From an uncultured Prevotellaceae bacterium (lineage in GTDB: Bacteria > Bacteroidota > Bacteroidia > Bacteroidales > UBA3663): a stretch of 64,000 nucleotides of DNA. How positions within the stretch are numbered: the first letter of the stretch is position 1; every line of letters begins with the position of its first letter. Below are positions 41,825-50,870 of this stretch, piece by piece. The notes under the pieces were generated by a model, which saw only the letters and a list, made by a program, of their open reading frames with translations, had not been told where the DNA came from and did not search any database. The translations under genes and the position numbers were made by a program. The DNA is taken from assembly GCA_900319235.1 (NCBI GenBank), contig ONNR01000017.1, positions 1 through 64,000 of the forward strand. The letters run 5' to 3'.

Positions 41825-44446
41825 ATGATGACTGCAAAAGAAATCCGCGAGAGCTTCCTGAAGTTCTTTGCTTCGAAGGGCTGCACCATCGTACCATCGG
41901 CTCCGATGGTGCTCAAAGGTGACCCCACCCTGATGTTTACGAATGCTGGCATGAACCAGTTCAAGGATATCATTCTCGGCAATGTCGAGAAGAAGTTCAG
42001 CCGTGCCGCCGACAGCCAGAAATGTCTGCGCGTGAGCGGCAAGCACAACGACCTGGAGGAGGTTGGACACGACACCTACCACCACACGATGTTCGAGATG
42101 CTCGGCAACTGGTCGTTCGGCGACTACTTCAAGGAGGAAGCCATCTCGTGGGCTTGGGAATATCTGGTTGACAAGTTGCACCTCGACCCGAAGAACATGT
42201 ACGCCACCGTCTTCGAGGGTTCGAAGGAGGAAGGACTCGACCGTGACAACGAGGCTGCCGCCATCTGGGAACGTTTCCTGCCGAAGGACCACATCCTCAA
42301 CGGCAACAAGCACGATAACTTCTGGGAGATGGGCGACACAGGTCCCTGTGGCCCCTGCTCGGAGATTCACTACGACAGCCGCTCAGAGGCCGAAAAGGCT
42401 GCGACACCTGGCCGTGAACTTGTCAACAAGGATCATCCACAGGTAATCGAAATCTGGAACCTCGTCTTCATGCAGTACAACCGCAAGGCTGACGGCAGCC
42501 TTGAGAAACTGCCTGCCCACGTGATTGACACAGGTATGGGCTTCGAGCGCCTGGTACGCACATTGCAGAACAAGACCTCGAACTACGACACCGACGTCTT
42601 CCAGCCCATCATCCAGGTGATCGGTGCCCTCAGTGGCCACACCTATGGCGAGAACGAGAAGACCGACGTGGCCATGCGCGTAATCGCCGACCATATCCGC
42701 ACCATCGCCTTTGCCATCACCGACGGTCAGTTGCCCAGCAACGCCAAGGCAGGCTACGTAATCCGTCGCATCCTGCGCCGTGCAGTACGTTATGCCTACA
42801 CCTATCTTGGCCAGAAGGATGCCTTCCTTTACAAGCTGCTCCCCGTGCTCATCGAAACCATGGGCGATGCCTATCCCGAACTGAAGGCCCAGAACGAACT
42901 CATCGTGAAGGTCATCAAGGAGGAGGAAGACAGTTTCCTGCGCACCCTGGCTGGTGGCATCAAGCGTCTTGAGAACATCATGGCCGACACCAAGGCCAGC
43001 GGAAAGACCGTGATTGACGGCAAGGATGCCTTCACGCTCTTCGACACCTTCGGATTCCCACTCGACCTCACCGAACTCATCGCACGCGAAAATGCGCTGA
43101 CCATCGACGAGGAGGGCTTCAAGGTAAATATGCAGGCTCAAAAGGAACGTGCACGCAACGCTGCCGCTGTTGAGAACGGCGACTGGGTGGAACTCCATGC
43201 AGGCACTACCGACTTTGTGGGCTACGACTTCCTCGAAGCCGAGACCGAAGTACTGCGCTACCGCAGCATCAAGCAGAAGAACAAGACCTTCTACCAGATC
43301 GTGCTCGAGAAGACACCATTCTACGGCGAGATGGGCGGACAAGTTGGCGACAAGGGTGTGCTCGTCTTCGGCGAAGGCGAAGCCATCAAGGTCATCGACA
43401 CCAAGCGCGAGAACAACCTCGCCGTACACATTGTCGAGAAACTGCCTGCCGACATCACCGCTCCAGTAGTTGCCAAGGTCGACGAGGAGTCGCGTATCGC
43501 CATCGAGTGCAACCACACGGCTACCCATATCCTCGACTACTGCCTGCGCAAGGTGCTGGGCACCCACGTTGAGCAGAAGGGTTCGTACGTGAGCAGCGAA
43601 AGCCTGCGTTTCGACTTCAGCCACTTCCAGAAGGTGACCGATGCCGAAATCCGCGAGGTAGAACATCTGGCCAACAAGATGGTGCGTGAGGGCATCGCTA
43701 TCGAAGAGCATCGCAACATGCCTATCGACGAGGCCCGCAAGATGGGCGCCATCGCCCTCTTCGGCGAAAAGTACGGTGACGAGGTGCGTGTAGTTAAGTT
43801 CGGTCCCAGCATCGAACTCTGTGGCGGCACCCACATCAACAACACGGGCCGCATCGGCATGATTCGCATCTTGTCGGAGTCGTCGGTAGCAGCCGGCGTT
43901 CGCCGTATCGAAGCCATCACCGGCAAGGCCGTTGAAGACATGCTCGACAATATGCAGGACACCCTCCGCAACTTGAGGGAGATGTTCAACAATGCCCCCA
44001 ACCTCGTCAGCGCCATCAAGCATCAACTCGAGGAGGACAGTTTCATCAAGCAGCAGCTCAACGAAATCAAGAAGCAGCAGGAGCAGCAGATGAAGCACAA
44101 GTTTGCCGAGAAGGCTGTCGAAATCAACGGTATGCGTGTCGTTAAGATCCTGCAACCCTTGGAGCCCGATTCGATCAAGAACATCGCATTCCAACTGCGC
44201 CAGGAGAACCAGAACATGATCATCGTGGCAGGTACCTCCTTCCAGACCAAGCCTTTGCTCACCGTGGCCATCAGCGACGACATCGTAAAACAGGGCAACC
44301 TGAATGCCGGCCAGTTGGTGAAGGGCGCTGCCAAACTCATCAGCGGTGGCGGCGGTGGACAGCCACACTTCGCCCAGGCCGGTGGCAAGAGCGAAGACGG
44401 ACTGCCAGCAGCCATCGACTTCATTCTCGATGCCATCAGGAAGTAA
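41825..44446 (+). CDS. alaS: Alanyl-tRNA synthetase
   Basis: 873 residues, full length. The class II catalytic core begins [20 protein letters not shown]; the editing domain carries the zinc ligands in [10 protein letters not shown] (near 562) and [10 protein letters not shown] (near 665). The C-Ala domain with a glycine-rich [14 protein letters not shown] tail ends the protein. It charges tRNA-Ala and clears mischarged Ser/Gly. Two ATGs lie in tandem at the start (41825 and 41828); either may be used. Downstream DUF1573 gene follows after 22 bases. Confidence 0.97.
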   Translation: MMTAKEIRESFLKFFASKGCTIVPSAPMVLKGDPTLMFTNAGMNQFKDIILGNVEKKFSRAADSQKCLRVSGKHNDLEEVGHDTYHHTMFEMLGNWSFGDYFKEEAISWAWEYLVDKLHLDPKNMYATVFEGSKEEGLDRDNEAAAIWERFLPKDHILNGNKHDNFWEMGDTGPCGPCSEIHYDSRSEAEKAATPGRELVNKDHPQVIEIWNLVFMQYNRKADGSLEKLPAHVIDTGMGFERLVRTLQNKTSNYDTDVFQPIIQVIGALSGHTYGENEKTDVAMRVIADHIRTIAFAITDGQLPSNAKAGYVIRRILRRAVRYAYTYLGQKDAFLYKLLPVLIETMGDAYPELKAQNELIVKVIKEEEDSFLRTLAGGIKRLENIMADTKASGKTVIDGKDAFTLFDTFGFPLDLTELIARENALTIDEEGFKVNMQAQKERARNAAAVENGDWVELHAGTTDFVGYDFLEAETEVLRYRSIKQKNKTFYQIVLEKTPFYGEMGGQVGDKGVLVFGEGEAIKVIDTKRENNLAVHIVEKLPADITAPVVAKVDEESRIAIECNHTATHILDYCLRKVLGTHVEQKGSYVSSESLRFDFSHFQKVTDAEIREVEHLANKMVREGIAIEEHRNMPIDEARKMGAIALFGEKYGDEVRVVKFGPSIELCGGTHINNTGRIGMIRILSESSVAAGVRRIEAITGKAVEDMLDNMQDTLRNLREMFNNAPNLVSAIKHQLEEDSFIKQQLNEIKKQQEQQMKHKFAEKAVEINGMRVVKILQPLEPDSIKNIAFQLRQENQNMIIVAGTSFQTKPLLTVAISDDIVKQGNLNAGQLVKGAAKLISGGGGGQPHFAQAGGKSEDGLPAAIDFILDAIRK

Positions 44447-44468
44447 TCACCCCTAACACTTCAAAGCC

Positions 44469-45551
44469 TTGAAACCAAGACTTATCTCCACCCTGTTCGT
44501 ATTCTTCACGTCAGTCTCCCTTCTTTTGGCCGATGCCAAGATCAAGTTCACGACCAATACGCACGACTTCGGCACCATTCAGGAGAAGGACGGCGACGTG
44601 ACGGCAAAGTTCGAATTCACCAACACAGGTGACTCCCCCTTGCTCATCACCCGCGCCACGGCGACCTGCGGATGCACCACCCCCGAGCATCCCAAGAAAC
44701 CACTGCGCCCCGGCGAGAAGGGCGAGATTGTCGTGACCTATCACGCCAAGGGCCGTCCCGGTCCGTTCGACAAGAGCATCTATGTCTATTCGAACGATGC
44801 AAAGAACGAAAAGGTGCTGCTCACCATCACTGGCAATGTCGTCAGTGCCACCGGTGTGCGCGAAACGTTTACCGAAGAACTGGGTGGAGGTCTGCGTGTG
44901 AAGACTCTCTCGCTCAATTTCTTCGACGTCTATCCCGGACGCAACAATCGTACCCGCACCCTCGCCGTCTATAACGAAGGCGACACACCCATGACACTCA
45001 CCTACCGCAATGTGCCCAAACACATCCACATCGACTGCGATCCCGAAGTGATTGAGCCCAAGCAGCAGGGACGTGTGCTGGTGACCTTCGAGACCGAAAA
45101 GGTGAAGGACTGGGGCACGCGCACCGACGTGATTGACATCTACGTGAGGGGACAGGAGACGAGGATGAAGAACAACCACATCACGTTGTTGGCCGACATC
45201 TGGGAGGATTTCAGCAAACTCTCCAAGGAACAGCGCCAGAATGCGCCCGAAATTGAGGTTTCGAACACCATCCTTGACTTTGAGCGTGGCAACAATACCC
45301 GCACTCGTGAGCTGACCGTGCGCAACACCGGCAAGGAGACACTCCAGATACGCAAAGTACAGCACGACGATGCCGAGGCCTTCAAGACCACCATCGAGAA
45401 GACTTCGTTGAAGCCGGGCGAAGCAACCAAAATGCGCGTCACCTTCGATCCTTCCAAGACCAAGAAGCGCAGCATCAATCAGCACCTTACCATCATCAGC
45501 AACGACCCAAGCAATTCGCGCGTCATTGTCAACATCCAGGCAGGGAAGTAG
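44469..45551 (+). CDS. Secreted DUF1573 domain protein
   Basis: 360 residues from a TTG start at 44469, which gives the only sensible signal peptide (KPRLISTLFVFFTSVSLLLADA). The first Ig-like DUF1573 domain has THDFGTIQEKDG and the conserved CGCTTPEHPKKPL (about 50-80). A middle Ig-like domain and a C-terminal one (ILDFERGNNTRTRELTVRNTG) follow. These proteins are periplasmic or surface, abundant in Bacteroidetes and of unknown function. It follows alaS closely and ends in a strong terminator. Confidence 0.85.
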   Translation: MKPRLISTLFVFFTSVSLLLADAKIKFTTNTHDFGTIQEKDGDVTAKFEFTNTGDSPLLITRATATCGCTTPEHPKKPLRPGEKGEIVVTYHAKGRPGPFDKSIYVYSNDAKNEKVLLTITGNVVSATGVRETFTEELGGGLRVKTLSLNFFDVYPGRNNRTRTLAVYNEGDTPMTLTYRNVPKHIHIDCDPEVIEPKQQGRVLVTFETEKVKDWGTRTDVIDIYVRGQETRMKNNHITLLADIWEDFSKLSKEQRQNAPEIEVSNTILDFERGNNTRTRELTVRNTGKETLQIRKVQHDDAEAFKTTIEKTSLKPGEATKMRVTFDPSKTKKRSINQHLTIISNDPSNSRVIVNIQAGK

Positions 45552-45633
45552 GCACATCGGACAAAGCGAATAGCATGGCCCTTGGATTGGGTGCCAAAAA
45601 ATGCCAAATATACTTTTCAAAGCAGACTTTTAT

Positions 45634-45675
45634 AGCAAAATAATGAGCCTTGGAAGTTCATTATTTTGCTTTTTC
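45634..45675 (+). terminator. Terminator after the DUF1573 gene
   Basis: Perfect 13-bp stem AGCAAAATAATGA / TCATTATTTTGCT with an 11-base loop, followed by a T run. Confidence 0.9.
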
Positions 45676-45700
45676 TGTGTAAATTACATTTAAAAATAGT

Positions 45701-45708
45701 AAATTTGC
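45701..45708 (+). promoter_or_regulatory. -7 box of the mdh promoter
   Basis: TAAATTTG, a TAnnTTTG variant, with a leader of about 55 bases before the ATG at 45770. Confidence 0.6.
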
Positions 45709-45769
45709 AACGTTATAATATTCCCAAGCAATAAATACAATATTCGATTATCATTAAAACAATAAAGCA

Positions 45770-46771
45770 ATGGCAACTTATTTGACTAACGACAAACTCG
45801 TTATTGTTGGCGCCGCAGGTATGATTGGCTCCAACATGGTACAGACCGCACTCACCATGAGAATGACCCCAAACATTTGCCTTTATGACGTTTACGCTCC
45901 CGGTCTTGAGGGCGTAGCCGAGGAAATGTTCCACTGTGGTTTCGAAGGTGCCAACATCACCTGGACTACAGACGTCAAGGAAGCCTTCACCGATGCCAAG
46001 TATATCATCTCTTCGGGTGGTGCTCCACGTAAGGCAGGCATGACCCGCGAGGATCTGCTGAAGGGCAACTGTGAGATCGCACGCGGTCTTGGCGAGGACA
46101 TCCAGGCATATTGCCCCGATGTAAAGCATGTTGTTATCATCTTCAACCCAGCCGACCTCACCGGTCTCGTAACTCTTCTCTATTCCGGTTTGAAGCCAAG
46201 CCAGGTTACTACTCTTGCCGCCCTCGACTCTACCCGTCTGCAGAGTGCTTTGGCCAAGAAGTTCCACGTACAGCAGTCGAGCATCACCGGTTGCCGCACC
46301 TTCGGTGGCCATGGTGAGCAGATGGCAGTATTCGGAAGCAAGGTGAAGATCGGCGATCGCACCCTTTCTGACCTTGTCGGCACACCTGAGTTCTCGAACG
46401 AGGAGTGGGCAGAAATGAAGAAGGCTGTGACCAAGGGCGGTGCCAAGATCATTGAGCTCCGCGGCCGTAGCTCGTTCCAGAGCCCATCGTACTGCGCTGT
46501 CGAAATGATTCGTTCGGTGATGGGTGGCGAGCCTTTCCGTTGGCCTGCAGGCACCTATTGCAACGATGCCAAGTACAACCACATCATGATGGCCATGGAC
46601 ACCACCATGGACGAGCGTGGCTGCACCTACGTCAACCCAGTAGGTACTCCTGAGGAGATGGCCAGCCTCGATGCTTCGTACGAGCACCTCTGCAAGATGC
46701 GCGACGAGCTCGTTACCCTTGACATTGTTCCTCCCATCTCGGAGTGGAGCAAGGTCAATCCTAACCTTTAA
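45770..46771 (+). CDS. mdh: Malate dehydrogenase
   Basis: 333 residues, cytoplasmic. NAD-binding GAAGMIGSNM is at the N-terminus (about 14-23). Substrate-binding arginine lies in GGAPRKAGMTREDLLKGN; the catalytic His region is FGGHGEQM. The sequence is of the lactate/malate dehydrogenase superfamily variant found in Bacteroidales, somewhat longer than E. coli Mdh. It interconverts malate and oxaloacetate in the reductive branch leading to succinate, which is central in these fermenters. Own promoter and terminator, so it is a single-gene unit. Confidence 0.9.
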   Translation: MATYLTNDKLVIVGAAGMIGSNMVQTALTMRMTPNICLYDVYAPGLEGVAEEMFHCGFEGANITWTTDVKEAFTDAKYIISSGGAPRKAGMTREDLLKGNCEIARGLGEDIQAYCPDVKHVVIIFNPADLTGLVTLLYSGLKPSQVTTLAALDSTRLQSALAKKFHVQQSSITGCRTFGGHGEQMAVFGSKVKIGDRTLSDLVGTPEFSNEEWAEMKKAVTKGGAKIIELRGRSSFQSPSYCAVEMIRSVMGGEPFRWPAGTYCNDAKYNHIMMAMDTTMDERGCTYVNPVGTPEEMASLDASYEHLCKMRDELVTLDIVPPISEWSKVNPNL

Positions 46772-46793
46772 TCCTTTCTCGGATTCCCATATG

Positions 46794-46827
46794 CCCCCGC
46801 TTCAGACTCTGTGGCGGGGGTTGTTTT
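46794..46827 (+). terminator. Terminator after mdh
   Basis: CCCCCGC / GCGGGGG stem then TTGTTTT. Confidence 0.85.
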
Positions 46828-46844
46828 ACCACAACACACACATT

Positions 46845-49800
46845 ATGCGAACTATAACCCATCTGCTGACACTTGCCCTCTGCGTGATGTCGTTCTCACT
46901 GCAGGCCGACACCCTGCCATCGTGCCTCGACAGCAAGTCATTTGCCGCCCATTGGACCATCGAAAGCGAGTCGCCCGACTACCGCATCCAATTCCTTGGA
47001 GACACACTCGAAGTAACTTCGCCCAAAGGGATGACAATCTGGCGCAACGAAAGGATGGAGGGACGCACCATCATCGAATACGACGCCTGCCTGATGGACG
47101 AGGGCAGGGAAGGAGACCGCGTGAGCGACCTCAACTGCTTCTGGATGGCTACAGACCCCATGGTTAAGGACGGCTCAGTATTCACACGCATGAAGCAACG
47201 ACAGGGCATCTTCAAGAACTGTTACACCCTGCAACTGTATTATCTGGGCTATGGTGGCAACTACAACAAGACGACCCGCTTCCGCCGATACCAGGGGGAG
47301 GCCAACCAAGGAGGAGAATCCTATCCCGTGCCAGCCATCCTGCAGGAATACACCGACGAGGCACATCTAAATGTGCCCAACCAGTGGCGACACATCCGCA
47401 TCGAAGCCGATGGCTCACGAATCCGCTACTTCATCGACGGGGAATGCCTTGTGGACTTCCGCGATCCACGACCTTTGACCAGCGGATGGTTCGGCGTGCG
47501 TACCACTTGGAGCCGCCTGCGACTCACAAACTTTTCTTGTCGTACCGAACCCCTCTCCGAATCACCAACTACGGGAATCACCCTGCATTGGATCGAACGT
47601 CCTACCGAAGACACCATTGCCGTGCGTTTCGGCGTTCCTTTCGAAAGAGGCAAGGTGCACCCCAATGACCAGTTCCGCCTGAATGGAAATGACATCGAAT
47701 GCTATCCATTGGCCTATTGGCCCGACGGTTCGCTGAAATGGGCAGGATTCACAGGCCTTGCCACGAATGCCGAAAGTTATTCGCTCCGACAATTGTCAGC
47801 CCAAGAAATCAAGGCCAAGAAAAAAGACAAGCAGAAGAACGGCACACAACCTGGATTGGAACTCCGCAAGACAGCAGAACAATACATTATAAAGAATGGT
47901 GACAATCTCATCTTTCTGCCAATAGGCGAAGGGAGCACCTGTCTGCTCGATAGTCTGCTGTACCAAGGACAGGCGACATACCAGCGTTTGCGCGTGTGTG
48001 CGGACGAAAAGGATGGACGTACTGACAGCGTCTGCATCGAGCGTCAAAGCGTGCAGCAGATTGTGGTAAAATGCTGCGGAACTGCCGACGGACTCCCTCA
48101 CATCGTGCGACTCTATATCAATGCGGGGAGCCCTACCCTCCGCTTAGTACATTCGCTCATCTATAATCGCAACGATAAGCAACCTGCTCCGCAAAGTCTC
48201 TGCATACGTGCAGACGTTCCCCTTCGTCAACAGACCTACAACCGCCATGTGGCTTTCACACTCGACGAAGGCAGACTTTGGCATGAGCCTGTGCAGCCCG
48301 TCACCGGACGACGCACCCTTTCGCTCGACGGCAACGGAAGAGGCCCCGAAGAGATGTATCACCAGCAGATGCTCGGCAAGGCTTTGCCCGAACTCGAGGC
48401 ATTCGACGACCGCAACCAGGGTTATCTCCACGATTGGGCGACTTGGGACCGCTATCGCCTGTCGCAACTTCTCGACGAAGGTTTTTCGATTCGCAAGAGT
48501 GCCAAGCCTGCGCCACAGACGCCATGGATAGGTACACTCAATGGCCGGCGCAGCACGGGAGGATGTTTCGTAGGAGAAGCTGGACGCGGGCTTGCCATGG
48601 CCATGCACGACTTCTGGCAAAGCTATCCTTCGACGCTCCTCATCGAAGGGGCGACACAACCGCTTGCCACCGTGTCACTTTACCTGTGGAGCCCAGAGGC
48701 CGAGCCGATGGACATGCGCCACTACGACACCGAAGCCCATGGCCTGGAAGCATCCTACGAGGACATCCAGGAAGGCATGAGCACACCCGAAGGAATAGGA
48801 CGAACATCGACTGTGATGCTTCGTCCTACCTTGGGATACCCGGGTGACGAAGCGCTCACTTCGCTTTTCCAAACGTTGACGCAGGAGCCGCAACTCATCT
48901 GCACACCCCAGTACCTGCATACTCAACGCGCTTTCGGCGTTTGGAGTCTGCCTGACCCAATGTATGCTGACATCGAACAGCAACTGACCTACTGGTCGGA
49001 CTTCTACGTAAACGAAGTGGAGCGGCGCCATTGGTACGGATTCTGGAACTATGGCGACGTGATGCATGCCTACGACAACGAACGTCAGGAATGGCGCTAC
49101 GACATCGGTGGCTTTGCCTGGGACAATACGGAACTTGCCTCCAACATGATGCTGTGGTACAACTTCCTGCGCACAGGGCGCGCCGACCTATGGCGAATGG
49201 CAGTGGCCATGACTCGCCATACCAGCGAGGTCGATGTCTATCACGATGGTCCATTCAAGGGTCTCGGTTCGCGTCATAACGTCAGTCATTGGGGTTGTGG
49301 CTCAAAGGAAGCCCGCATCAGCCAAGCGCTCTGGAACCGCTTCTACTATTATCTGAGCGGTGGTGACGAACGTCTGGGCGAACTTATGTCGGCACAACGC
49401 GACCTCGACACGCTGCTCTACCGTATCGACCCAATGCGCCTGGCAGAGCCTCGCGGCATGTATCCCTGTACTGCTCCAGCACGTCTGCGTATAGGTCCCG
49501 ACTGGATGGCCTACGCCGCCAACTGGATGACCGAATACGAACGTACACAGAATCCGCACTATTGGACAAAGATGCTCAACGGAATGGAAAGTATCAGTCA
49601 GATGCCCCTTGGAATCTTCAGTGGACCGAAGGCATTGGGTTACGATCCTGCCACCGGACGTCTGAGTTGGGAAGGCGACCCGAAGATGGAGAATACCAAC
49701 CATCTACTTTCCCTCATGGGAGGCACCGAATTCATGGGCGAACTGCTGCTCATCGACGAAGTACCTGATGCCTGGCGACGCACCTGGCTCAACTATTGCA

Positions 49801-50078
49801 CCGAGTATCGCCAACGCGCCATCAAGGGAAAACACAACGGCTATCCAATGGCACGACTGGCGGCCTATGCCCATTGGCAATCGGCTCTTGAACCAACAAC
49901 GGTTTCCCGAGACGAACTCTACCAGAACACCATGGTGGAATATGAGCGAGGCATACAGACTCCTGACCGATTCTCGACCAACGGCATATCCACCTGGGCA
50001 CTCGATGCCATCTATATGCTGGAAGTTTGTCCACCCCCACTCCATAAGAGCGAGGAAAATAGCCCTCAAAAGCACTAA
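46845..50078 (+). CDS. Large secreted protein: DUF6250 domain plus PL26-like exo-rhamnogalacturonan lyase fold
   Basis: 1077 residues from ATG 46845 with a signal peptide (MRTITHLLTLALCVMSFSLQA). Residues about 25-225 match DUF6250, a lectin-like beta sandwich (MTIWRNERMEGRTIIEYDA, NQWRHIRIEADGSRIRYF, GWFGVRTTWSRLRLTNF). From about 240 the sequence resembles the three-domain PcRGLX/YetA family: ITLHWIERPTEDTIAVRFGV, then LAYWPDGSLKWAGFTG. A helical toroid with EVERRHWYGFWNYGDVMHAY and RHTSEVDVYHDG follows. The best-known relative is an exo-rhamnogalacturonan lyase (PL26), so pectin side-chain or backbone breakdown is plausible. No SusC/D pair is adjacent. Confidence 0.65.
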   Translation: MRTITHLLTLALCVMSFSLQADTLPSCLDSKSFAAHWTIESESPDYRIQFLGDTLEVTSPKGMTIWRNERMEGRTIIEYDACLMDEGREGDRVSDLNCFWMATDPMVKDGSVFTRMKQRQGIFKNCYTLQLYYLGYGGNYNKTTRFRRYQGEANQGGESYPVPAILQEYTDEAHLNVPNQWRHIRIEADGSRIRYFIDGECLVDFRDPRPLTSGWFGVRTTWSRLRLTNFSCRTEPLSESPTTGITLHWIERPTEDTIAVRFGVPFERGKVHPNDQFRLNGNDIECYPLAYWPDGSLKWAGFTGLATNAESYSLRQLSAQEIKAKKKDKQKNGTQPGLELRKTAEQYIIKNGDNLIFLPIGEGSTCLLDSLLYQGQATYQRLRVCADEKDGRTDSVCIERQSVQQIVVKCCGTADGLPHIVRLYINAGSPTLRLVHSLIYNRNDKQPAPQSLCIRADVPLRQQTYNRHVAFTLDEGRLWHEPVQPVTGRRTLSLDGNGRGPEEMYHQQMLGKALPELEAFDDRNQGYLHDWATWDRYRLSQLLDEGFSIRKSAKPAPQTPWIGTLNGRRSTGGCFVGEAGRGLAMAMHDFWQSYPSTLLIEGATQPLATVSLYLWSPEAEPMDMRHYDTEAHGLEASYEDIQEGMSTPEGIGRTSTVMLRPTLGYPGDEALTSLFQTLTQEPQLICTPQYLHTQRAFGVWSLPDPMYADIEQQLTYWSDFYVNEVERRHWYGFWNYGDVMHAYDNERQEWRYDIGGFAWDNTELASNMMLWYNFLRTGRADLWRMAVAMTRHTSEVDVYHDGPFKGLGSRHNVSHWGCGSKEARISQALWNRFYYYLSGGDERLGELMSAQRDLDTLLYRIDPMRLAEPRGMYPCTAPARLRIGPDWMAYAANWMTEYERTQNPHYWTKMLNGMESISQMPLGIFSGPKALGYDPATGRLSWEGDPKMENTNHLLSLMGGTEFMGELLLIDEVPDAWRRTWLNYCTEYRQRAIKGKHNGYPMARLAAYAHWQSALEPTTVSRDELYQNTMVEYERGIQTPDRFSTNGISTWALDAIYMLEVCPPPLHKSEENSPQKH

Positions 50079-50157
50079 GAATGACCGTAAATCTCCAAAA
50101 ATGGAGGTTGATAGCCAAATTTTGTGTAAAAAGTGAACATGTTTGTGTTTTTTTTCG

Positions 50158-50165
50158 TACCTTTG
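50158..50165 (+). promoter_or_regulatory. -7 box four bases before the TsaC-type ATG (leaderless?)
   Basis: TACCTTTG, then CCAC, then ATG; same geometry as at 37407. Confidence 0.7.
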
Positions 50166-50169
50166 CCAC

Positions 50170-50754
50170 ATGAACGAAGAAGAAAAACAGAAGTTCAAGC
50201 TAGCGATTGACGAAGCTTTGAAGGTGCTCAACCGCGGAGGCGTCATCCTTTACCCCACCGACACCGTGTGGGGACTTGGCTGTGATGCCACCAATAGCGA
50301 GGCCGTCAAAAGAATCTTCGAGATCAAGCGCCGCTCCGATTCGAAAGCTATGCTTTCGCTGGTCGATGCCATAGGACGTGTCGACTATTATTTCTCGCGT
50401 GTACCCGAGATTGCCTGGGACCTGTGGGAAGTGGCCGACAAGCCGCTGACCCTTATCCTCCCACGGGCTCGCAACGTAGCATCCGAACTTATTGCCGACG
50501 ATGGCACGATGGGCATGCGCATCACCAACGAACCCGTCAGTCACACCATCTGCGCCCGTCTTAAACGACCGTTGGTAAGCACCAGCGCCAATATCAGTGG
50601 ACAACCGACCGCACGTTGCTTCGCCGACATCAGCGACGAAATCAAGCAGGCTGTAGACTATATTGTTCCACTTCGTCAAGACGAGACCGCCAATCCTGCA
50701 CCCTCTGGCATCATCAAGGTGGGTGACGGGGGAGAAGTACAGGTAATCAGATAA
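50170..50754 (+). CDS. L-threonylcarbamoyladenylate synthase, TsaC/YrdC type
   Basis: 194 residues from ATG 50170; the open frame above it would overlap the promoter. YrdC motifs: GGVILYPTDTVWGLGCDATN, then SKAMLSLVDA, LTLILPRARN, GTMGMRITNE and PLVSTSANISGQ. The SxNxSG motif and shortness fit TsaC, which makes threonylcarbamoyl-AMP for the t6A base at position 37 of ANN-reading tRNAs. This is probably the essential housekeeping copy, with the protein at 36447 being the YciO-type paralogue. Confidence 0.88.
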   Translation: MNEEEKQKFKLAIDEALKVLNRGGVILYPTDTVWGLGCDATNSEAVKRIFEIKRRSDSKAMLSLVDAIGRVDYYFSRVPEIAWDLWEVADKPLTLILPRARNVASELIADDGTMGMRITNEPVSHTICARLKRPLVSTSANISGQPTARCFADISDEIKQAVDYIVPLRQDETANPAPSGIIKVGDGGEVQVIR

Positions 50755-50760
50755 TGTTAT

Positions 50761-50868
50761 GAAAGGTTCTGAAAAGTTTAGAAAAGTTCGAAAGGTTCAC
50801 CCTTCAGAACATCTCAGAACCCTTCAGAACATCTCAGAACCCTTCAGAACATCTCAGAACCCCTTTAA
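50761..50868. repeat. 10-base repeats (GAAAAGTTC type, then mirrored TCAGAACCCT/TCAGAACATC)
   Basis: GAAAGGTTCT/GAAAAGTTTA/GAAAAGTTCG at 50761-50800, then six units alternating TTCAGAACAT and CTCAGAACCC from 50802 to 50862. The first set is roughly complementary to the second, so a hairpin is possible. The GTG of the next gene follows at once. Confidence 0.82.
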
Positions 50869-50870
50869 AA

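Noticed and set aside
42383..44368. 661-codon minus-strand frame opposite alaS
   Set aside because: Antisense shadow; alaS is complete and well conserved.
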